This document shows, piece after piece, positions 12,938-17,549 of a stretch of 17,549 bases of DNA; positions within the stretch are counted from its first letter, which is position 1, and each line of letters begins with the position of its first letter. Under the pieces are notes generated by a model. That model was not told where the DNA came from. It did no database searches and saw nothing but the letters and a program-made list of their open reading frames with translations. The translations under genes were made by a program, and so were the position numbers. The stretch comes from Chthoniobacter flavus (GTDB lineage Bacteria > Verrucomicrobiota > Verrucomicrobiia > Chthoniobacterales > Terrimicrobiaceae), in NCBI GenBank assembly GCA_945863785.1, contig CAMBAQ010000019.1:1-17549 (forward strand), given 5' to 3'.

Positions 12938-13591
12938 ATGGTTTTTTCACATTTAGATATTTGGGAGGATGCGGCACAGCGATCCGCCGCAGGGCATATG
13001 GCTTGTGATGAGGCCATGCTTCAGCATTCCGCTCGTCCAGTGCTCCGCTTATACAAATGGGCCTCCCCTGCAGCGACATTTGGCTATGCGCAGCGGTTGG
13101 AAAAAATCCGCGATTTTGCTGAGGGGCTTCCCTTGATGCGGCGATGGACAGGGGGAGGTGTGGTGTTGCACGGAGAGGATCTCACTTTGGCACTGGCCAT
13201 TCCGGCAAGTGATCCGCTTGCAGGAATGTCATCCTCGAGAATATATCGTGAAATTCATGAAGGACTTGCTGCGGCACTTGCGGGAGTTCAACGCGGAGTC
13301 CGTTTGGTTTTGCCTGAAGATTGTCGCGAAGGAGCGGCTTGTTTTCAAAGTCCCGTACCACTCGACATCATTCTTGATGGCGTGAAAATCTGTGGAGGGG
13401 CACTGCGCCGCTGCAAATCAGGTGTGCTCTACCAAGGTTCACTTCATTTAAAAAATATCCCGTCTGACGTCATTGGGGCAGCTTGGGCAGAAGAAAGGGC
13501 TCGTTTTTCAATTCCATTACAAATGGAGGAGGACGTCGCCGACCTCGTTGAAAAGAAATACGGGACGACTGGCTGGATCAACCTAAGATAG
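12938..13591 (+). CDS. Lipoate/octanoate transferase- or ligase-family protein (BPL/LPL fold)
   Basis: A 217-residue single-domain protein of the biotin/lipoate A/B ligase family. The ligand-loop signature RRWTGGGVVLHGEDLT (68-83) and DGVKICGGALRR (147-158) with the conserved Lys 150 are clear, followed by YQGSLHL. A Cys at 135 in ACFQSPVPLDI lies where related octanoyltransferases have a conserved CF pair. It lacks the C-terminal accessory domain of full LplA, so it could be an amidotransferase or octanoyltransferase like LipL/LipM or a short ligase. Role: attaching or moving lipoyl groups on 2-oxoacid dehydrogenases or GcvH. The ATG at 12938 follows only a weak GGAAA. It diverges from parB across 72 bases and sits 41 bases before coaE. 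Confidence 0.85.
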   Translation: MVFSHLDIWEDAAQRSAAGHMACDEAMLQHSARPVLRLYKWASPAATFGYAQRLEKIRDFAEGLPLMRRWTGGGVVLHGEDLTLALAIPASDPLAGMSSSRIYREIHEGLAAALAGVQRGVRLVLPEDCREGAACFQSPVPLDIILDGVKICGGALRRCKSGVLYQGSLHLKNIPSDVIGAAWAEERARFSIPLQMEEDVADLVEKKYGTTGWINLR

Positions 13592-13592
13592 C

Positions 13593-13606
13593 AAAACGTG
13601 CGTTTT
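13593..13606. repeat. Small inverted repeat between the lipoate-type gene and coaE
   Basis: AAAACG and CGTTTT surround a two-base centre in the 41-base gap just after the stop. As RNA it would pair five bases around a four-base loop and is followed by ATTT. It is too weak to call a terminator, so it may be a regulatory palindrome or chance. Confidence 0.2.
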
Positions 13607-13632
13607 ATTTAGATTCTCTTAAAGATATCAGT

Positions 13633-14253
13633 ATGTCAGTTATCGGCATCACAGGCGGTATTGCTTCAGGGAAATCCACATTCTGTCGAATGCTGGCGAG
13701 TCGAATGACTGCTGACGTTTTTGATGCAGATGCAGAGGCGAGGACACTTCTTGAACGGGATCCCGATGTTCGGGAGGCGGTGATTCGGAAAATATCCCCA
13801 ACGGCTTTCGATAAAAATGGCGAGCCTGACCGGACGGAGATCCGACGAGTGATTTTTACGGATCCAACCGCCAAGGCACGGTTAGAGCATATTCTTCATC
13901 CGAGGGTGCGTGCGCGCTGGATGACTCTCGCTGCCGAGCGGGTTGATGCCGCCAGTCCGCTATTAGTGGATATCCCCTTGTTGTTTGAAAACCATTTAGA
14001 AGGGCATTTTTCTTGGGTTATTTCGGTGGCGTGCTCACGCTCAACGCAAATCGATCGTGTTGTCGCTCGAGGAGTTGATGAGCGAGTTGCTGAGTTGATC
14101 TTAGCGGCTCAGACTCCAACTTTAGAAAAAATCTCCCGTGCGCACTTTGTGGTTTGGAATGACGGGAGCCTGGATGTTTTGGAATCCCAAGCGGACGAGA
14201 TGGTCAATCGCGGTCAGCTTGCGCTTCGTCCAACCTCACAGCCTCGGCTATAG
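13633..14253 (+). CDS. coaE: Dephospho-CoA kinase
   Basis: A 206-residue P-loop kinase catalysing the last step of coenzyme A synthesis, ATP-dependent phosphorylation of the 3'-hydroxyl of dephospho-CoA. The Walker A GGIASGKST (8-16), the FDADAEARTLL block (30-40) and HILHPRVRARW near 86-96 are typical of CoaE. So is PLLVDIPLLFE (about 108-118). Length is normal. The ATG at 13633 is favoured because the P-loop begins at residue 8, as usual. It follows the lipoate-type gene by 41 bases on the same strand and may share its transcript. Its last 50 bases lie over the 3' end of the opposing GpgS-like gene, so the tail after about residue 190 is coded on both strands. Confidence 0.96.
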   Translation: MSVIGITGGIASGKSTFCRMLASRMTADVFDADAEARTLLERDPDVREAVIRKISPTAFDKNGEPDRTEIRRVIFTDPTAKARLEHILHPRVRARWMTLAAERVDAASPLLVDIPLLFENHLEGHFSWVISVACSRSTQIDRVVARGVDERVAELILAAQTPTLEKISRAHFVVWNDGSLDVLESQADEMVNRGQLALRPTSQPRL

Positions 14254-15421
14254 CCGTGGTCGCTCCGGGGAGTCGGGCTTCGATTTCACTCCAGGCGGGT
14301 GCTCCCGGTGGCTGAGATGGACTGGTCACAAAGATCGAAATGGCCCGATCAATGGCGCTGGCAAACATGGTGGCGGTTTGATCCTCGAGTGCAGCATCAT
14401 ATTGCAGGAGATTGATTCGGGCATCCGCTGCATAAAATCTCATCATTTCACGTGCGAGTCGCAGGTAGTTGGTGACGAGTTTTTCAGGATTAATGGAAAC
14501 GGGAGTCGTTAGTCCGGAAGAAATCGTTCGCAGTAGGCAAAGGGTCACATCGCAGGCCATTTTATTGAGTCCACCCAAAGGGTCTTTTTCAGAGAGGTCT
14601 TGGTGTTTGTGATCGTAGGTTTCTGCAATATCGACCTGACAAACTCGATGGGGGGAGCAGAGGCGAAACACATCCGCCATCATTCCGGTTTCGACACCCC
14701 AGTCGGAAGGAAAGCGAATTTCCTGCACAACGCGGCGGTGCAGGCAGACCTCGCCGCTGATCGGGTAACGAAAGTTTTGGAGCGAGCCGAGTGTCGATTG
14801 AAATCCATCCAGATCCTCCATGGCGCGGAGGAGGGGACTGATCAAGAGACGCATCACTCGACCATTCAGTTGATCTGAGAATCGTGCGCTGAAGCCCTTG
14901 CTGACTTCAAATGCCATTTCAGGATGAGCTACGGGAAAGCAAAGTCGGGCTAGCATTTCGCGGCGGTAATTCACGATGTCGCAGTCGTGGACAGCGACAA
15001 ATAAAGCATTCGTCGCGCGCAGTGCATATCCGAAGCAAAGCCTCATATTGCGGCCTTTGCCCCTTTCGCCGGGATCCATTCCAGCGGCTTCGAGTTGACG
15101 GAGGATCTCGCTGATTCGTGGTCCGTCATTCCACAGGATGGCCGTTTTCTGTGGGAGTTTGTTAAAAAGCGAACGCGCCAACTGCCATTGCGCCCGATCT
15201 GCTCCGTCCAACCCCACGACGACATGGCGAATGAAGTCCGTCAGCTTGAGCTCATCAATGATGGCGGCTAGGGCAGGGGACTCCAAATCTCGGGCATGGC
15301 AAGGCAGCACAAGAGCAATGGCGGGTGAGAGCGAATTGAGTTCCCGTTCGAGCTTCTTGTAATCGGGGTTGCCGAGGTGGTGGAGCGTGGCTATGCCGCC
15401 GTGCTGGTAGAAATCCGACAT
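14204..15421 (-). CDS. GpgS-like glycosyltransferase (glucosyl-3-phosphoglycerate synthase type, GT81-like)
   Basis: About 405 residues of a GT-A type transferase resembling glucosyl/mannosyl-3-phosphoglycerate synthases, which add a sugar from an NDP-sugar to 3-phosphoglycerate. Visible blocks are VLPCHARDLESPAL (38-51), GKGRN (121-125) and the metal-binding HDCDI (145-149). NGRVMRLLISPLLRA (186-200), YPISGEVCLHR (219-229) and PSDWGVETGM (238-247) follow, as does the metal-ligand-type DHKHQDLS (270-277). I chose the ATG at 15421 because related proteins begin with an MSDFYQ-type segment. Upstream in-frame ATGs exist at 15508 (with AAGGTG six bases before it) and 15577; both would overlap the divergent gene. 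Its 3' end overlaps coaE by 50 bases. The natural acceptor and sugar are not proven. Confidence 0.8.
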   Translation of the reverse strand: MSDFYQHGGIATLHHLGNPDYKKLERELNSLSPAIALVLPCHARDLESPALAAIIDELKLTDFIRHVVVGLDGADRAQWQLARSLFNKLPQKTAILWNDGPRISEILRQLEAAGMDPGERGKGRNMRLCFGYALRATNALFVAVHDCDIVNYRREMLARLCFPVAHPEMAFEVSKGFSARFSDQLNGRVMRLLISPLLRAMEDLDGFQSTLGSLQNFRYPISGEVCLHRRVVQEIRFPSDWGVETGMMADVFRLCSPHRVCQVDIAETYDHKHQDLSEKDPLGGLNKMACDVTLCLLRTISSGLTTPVSINPEKLVTNYLRLAREMMRFYAADARINLLQYDAALEDQTATMFASAIDRAISIFVTSPSQPPGAPAWSEIEARLPGATTAIAEAVRLDEAQADRD

Positions 15422-15452
15422 GATCACCACCAATCTTCCGAGTTGCTTCGCA

Positions 15453-15480
15453 TTGAGCAAGTCCGTGAAATCGCTATTTT
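15453..15480 (+). promoter_or_regulatory. Possible promoter for the GT-B glycosyltransferase gene
   Basis: TTGAGC at 15453-15458 and TATTTT at 15475-15480 are 16 bases apart in the region between the two divergent glycosyltransferase genes. Transcription would start near 15487, the position of the first GTG, again suggesting little or no leader. The -10 match is only four of six. Confidence 0.3.
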
Positions 15481-15486
15481 CAATCG

Positions 15487-17025
15487 GTGCGCAAAAACAC
15501 GTTTCCATTTTTTCACCTTGTGGTGGTTCACCACCACTGGCGACCAGGTGGTGTGCGAAAAGTCGTCGAGTTAACATTGCCTGCGATCCGGCGTGCCGCG
15601 CACAGAGATTTAAAAGTCACGCTCCTGAGCGGCAGTCCTGCATCAGAACACCCGATCACCGCGAACCTCCCTGCGGAGGTGGCGATCCACTCGGTACCCG
15701 CTTGTGATTATTTTTCGGAGCAGTCGATCCCTCCTGAAACCATCGCGTGCCGTATTCGCAAAGCTTTGGAGAGTATTATTCCATCGGAGCAGGCTGATCG
15801 TACATTGATTTGGTTTCACAATCCTGGGCTTGCGAGAAATGGGCTTCTTAATCGAGAGGTGATGGATTTTTGTGAGAAATCGGGAACCTCGCTCATTCTG
15901 CATCATCACGATTTCTGGTGTTCCGGACGCTGGGCGCGTTGGCAGGAACTGGAGCGATGCGAATGGGGGACACTCGAAAAAGCGGCTGGAATCTCGCTCG
16001 GAAGGGGTGGGGCTGTTCAAGTGACACTCAATCTGGCGGACTTTAAATCGCTGGATGAAGCCATGGGGGGGCAGGTGTTTCATTTGGCAAATCCTGTTGT
16101 GCGGCCAAGTAAGATTTCCTCGAGGAGGATCTGTGCCGTTCAAAAATGGGTGAACCAAGAGTTGCCAAATTCGAAGCCGATTTGGGTGTGTCCGACTCGG
16201 TTTTTAAGAAGAAAAAATCTTCTCGAAGCTATTCTGCTAACTCGCTGGTTGAGGCCGGATGCCGTCTTTGTGACGACATCGGGAATGGCATCGGGCGATG
16301 AGCTTCCCTATGCGCGGATGATACAAGCGGCTGCAGAAAAGGGTAATTGGAATGTCAGATTCGGTCTTCTTGATAAGCCTGACGCGCCCAAGGTGGATGA
16401 GCTTTTGCGCGTGGCAGAGGTTGCGCTTTTGACTTCAGTACAAGAAGGATTCGGAATGGGATTTGTCGAGGCCTCCGCCGCAGGCATTCCACTCATCGCT
16501 CGCGCTATGCCTGACGTGATGCCTGATCTGGAGGCGTTGGGGTTTCAGTTTCCCCATCTTTATCCCGATGTTTATATTGATCCCGCATTGCTAGACATCT
16601 CGGCGGAGTTCGAACGACAAGCCCGACTGCTTTTAATGGCAAAAGAGAATCTGCCATCGGTGCTGGCGTCGCGATTTCAGCCCGGCACGCGGGATTTTGA
16701 GCATCCCATTGCTTTCAGTCGCCTCACTTGGCAGGGGCAAGTGGAAGTTCTAAATCATCCGTCTAAGCAAGCATGGGAAGCGTGCCGGTCTTTAAATCCT
16801 GTTTTAGAAAAAATCCATACCTCGATGGATAGCCTTGAATCCAGCCCATGGCCAAAATCTCCGATCCAAAGCCCATCTAGGTACGCTAAGTCCTTTTGGA
16901 AGATAGCGAGTGTTGCCAAGCATCAATCGATGACAGATCCGGCGGCGGTATTACTTGCTCAAAGCCGACTCATTGATCGTGGACTCGATCCCGCCGCTTT
17001 TTTTCCGGTTCAAGTGGAGATGTAA
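15487..17025 (+). CDS. GT-B fold glycosyltransferase (GT4-like)
   Basis: A 512-residue GT-B glycosyltransferase. The N-terminal acceptor domain begins with the strand FHLVVVHHHWRPGGVRK (9-25), carrying the Gly-Gly loop usual in GT4 enzymes. The C-terminal donor domain has TRFLRRKNLLEA with the R238...K243 pair and the EGFGMGFVEASAAGIPLIAR block (320-339) with the two Glu residues that bind the nucleotide sugar. An extra 130-residue tail after about 380 is unlike the compact family. Start codons are GTG at 15487, or GTG at 15520/15523, none with a clear ribosome-binding site. It diverges from the GpgS-like gene and ends one base from the opposing DCC protein gene. With its partner it probably builds a glycerate-linked oligosaccharide; this is inferred from adjacency. 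Confidence 0.82.
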   Translation: MRKNTFPFFHLVVVHHHWRPGGVRKVVELTLPAIRRAAHRDLKVTLLSGSPASEHPITANLPAEVAIHSVPACDYFSEQSIPPETIACRIRKALESIIPSEQADRTLIWFHNPGLARNGLLNREVMDFCEKSGTSLILHHHDFWCSGRWARWQELERCEWGTLEKAAGISLGRGGAVQVTLNLADFKSLDEAMGGQVFHLANPVVRPSKISSRRICAVQKWVNQELPNSKPIWVCPTRFLRRKNLLEAILLTRWLRPDAVFVTTSGMASGDELPYARMIQAAAEKGNWNVRFGLLDKPDAPKVDELLRVAEVALLTSVQEGFGMGFVEASAAGIPLIARAMPDVMPDLEALGFQFPHLYPDVYIDPALLDISAEFERQARLLLMAKENLPSVLASRFQPGTRDFEHPIAFSRLTWQGQVEVLNHPSKQAWEACRSLNPVLEKIHTSMDSLESSPWPKSPIQSPSRYAKSFWKIASVAKHQSMTDPAAVLLAQSRLIDRGLDPAAFFPVQVEM

Positions 17026-17026
17026 C

Positions 17027-17389
17027 TCACAAGTCTGCCTGAGAGGGGTAAAAAAGTTGGCGATGGGTGGCAACAAATTCATATCCGGCATCGAGAATGG
17101 ATCGCACGATTAACGATTTTGAATACCAAGAGTGAATCCATTTTGCTGCTGGATGAAATGCCGTCAGTGTTTCGAGAATCGCTTCTGCTGCGGATGCGCC
17201 TGTGCCATTTTCGCGGATGAGTTGAACCGCTTTTTCGAAGTTAGCGAGTGGAATTTCCGGATGCTCTTTGGAAAATTCGCTCGAGGGGTAGTAGGCGATA
17301 GTATCGCCGCCCACTCTTTTCAAAAGATCGACGCAGTTAACGCAAAACTGGCATTCGCCATCGTAGATCAGGGCGCGTTTCATTCGCAT
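17027..17389 (-). CDS. DCC-family (DUF393) thiol-disulfide-type protein
   Basis: A 120-residue protein of the DUF393/DCC family, named for the conserved Asp and CxxC near the start: YDGECQFC (9-16), with a third Cys at 19. Members are predicted thioredoxin-fold thiol oxidoreductases of unknown substrate. The rest is a compact alpha/beta protein ending YEFVATHRQLFYPSQADL, a typical family ending with a Tyr-rich tail. Two Met codons compete, 17389 and 17383; the second gives the more usual MKRALIYDGEC. Its stop is one base from the end of the glycosyltransferase on the other strand. It starts 44 bases after the stop of the partial TPR-like gene on the same strand, so the two may be co-transcribed. 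Confidence 0.88.
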   Translation of the reverse strand: MRMKRALIYDGECQFCVNCVDLLKRVGGDTIAYYPSSEFSKEHPEIPLANFEKAVQLIRENGTGASAAEAILETLTAFHPAAKWIHSWYSKSLIVRSILDAGYEFVATHRQLFYPSQADL

Positions 17390-17433
17390 TCAATTTGTCG
17401 TATGCCGGTAGTCAAGCAGAGGCCATGCAGAAT

Positions 17434-17549
17434 CTAGGGAGAGGTCAGTCGGCGCTCGAGCTTGGGATCAGGTTCCGCTCCCAAGGCTTTTGCCTTATCG
17501 TAGTTAGCGCGTGCGAGATCGAGAGCGGGAGGTTTCTGGTCCATATACA
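17434..17549 (-). CDS. C-terminal fragment of a TPR-like protein
   Basis: Only the last 37 codons lie in the window; the frame is open at the right edge and stops with TAG at 17436-17434. The segment LARANYDKAKALGAEPDPK looks like the second helix and exit turn of a tetratricopeptide repeat, a common tail of tandem-repeat scaffold proteins. The short length prevents assigning a family or role. It is followed 44 bases later by the DCC-family gene on the same strand. Confidence 0.6.
   Translation of the reverse strand, partial: YMDQKPPALDLARANYDKAKALGAEPDPKLERRLTSP

Noticed and set aside
1..17549. tRNA, rRNA, CRISPR arrays, insertion sequences or attachment sites
   Set aside because: I saw no cloverleaf-like ends, regular spaced repeats, transposase motifs or long terminal inverted repeats.

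Overview
The window is a gene-dense stretch of a Gram-negative bacterial chromosome with no RNA genes, insertion sequences or CRISPR arrays. It holds 17 convincing coding regions, one open at each edge. Two lipoproteins, a DUF374 acyltransferase, single-domain housekeeping enzymes, few clear Shine-Dalgarno sequences and a TPR-like protein tail at the right edge suggest the Verrucomicrobiota/PVC group. That placement is inferred from gene style; nothing in the window proves it.

Left part (1-5335). A protein fusing a TrhO-type tRNA uridine hydroxylase (rhodanese fold) to an RluA-family pseudouridine synthase enters from the left edge and is followed by a lone cheW. Facing them is a minus-strand operon: an inositol-monophosphatase-family phosphatase, a DUF374 acyltransferase and folD, joined by overlapping stop and start codons. 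Upstream of that operon is a two-gene toxin-antitoxin module (PF09720-type antitoxin, ParE-type toxin) with a palindrome over its predicted promoter.

Middle part (5336-12865). valS is on the minus strand. Diverging from it are a 54-residue lipoprotein gene and, overlapping by four bases, an amino-acid-type solute-binding lipoprotein with no transporter partners nearby. Converging on these is a minus-strand run of parB, a fatty-acid desaturase, a flavin amine-oxidase-like protein and a DUF1365 protein. The last three overlap at stop and start codons and look like one membrane-lipid modification unit. parB has no parA beside it.

Right part (12938-17549). A short lipoate/octanoate-type transferase or ligase and coaE (last step of coenzyme A synthesis) are on the plus strand. 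coaE runs 50 bases into the end of a convergent GpgS-like (GT81-type) glycosyltransferase. A GT-B glycosyltransferase starts back to back with the GpgS-like gene, and the pair probably makes a glycerate-linked glycoside or compatible solute. A DCC-family (DUF393) thiol protein and the last 37 codons of a TPR-like protein close the window on the minus strand.

Two organisational themes recur. Neighbouring genes are joined by ATGA, GTGA or 14-base overlaps, which favours coupled translation. Convergent genes abut or overlap, with no space for ordinary intrinsic terminators. I found no single obviously new defence or mobile system. The most unusual items are the TrhO-RluA fusion, the desaturase-flavoprotein-DUF1365 operon without a cyclopropane synthase, and the GpgS-like/GT-B pair.
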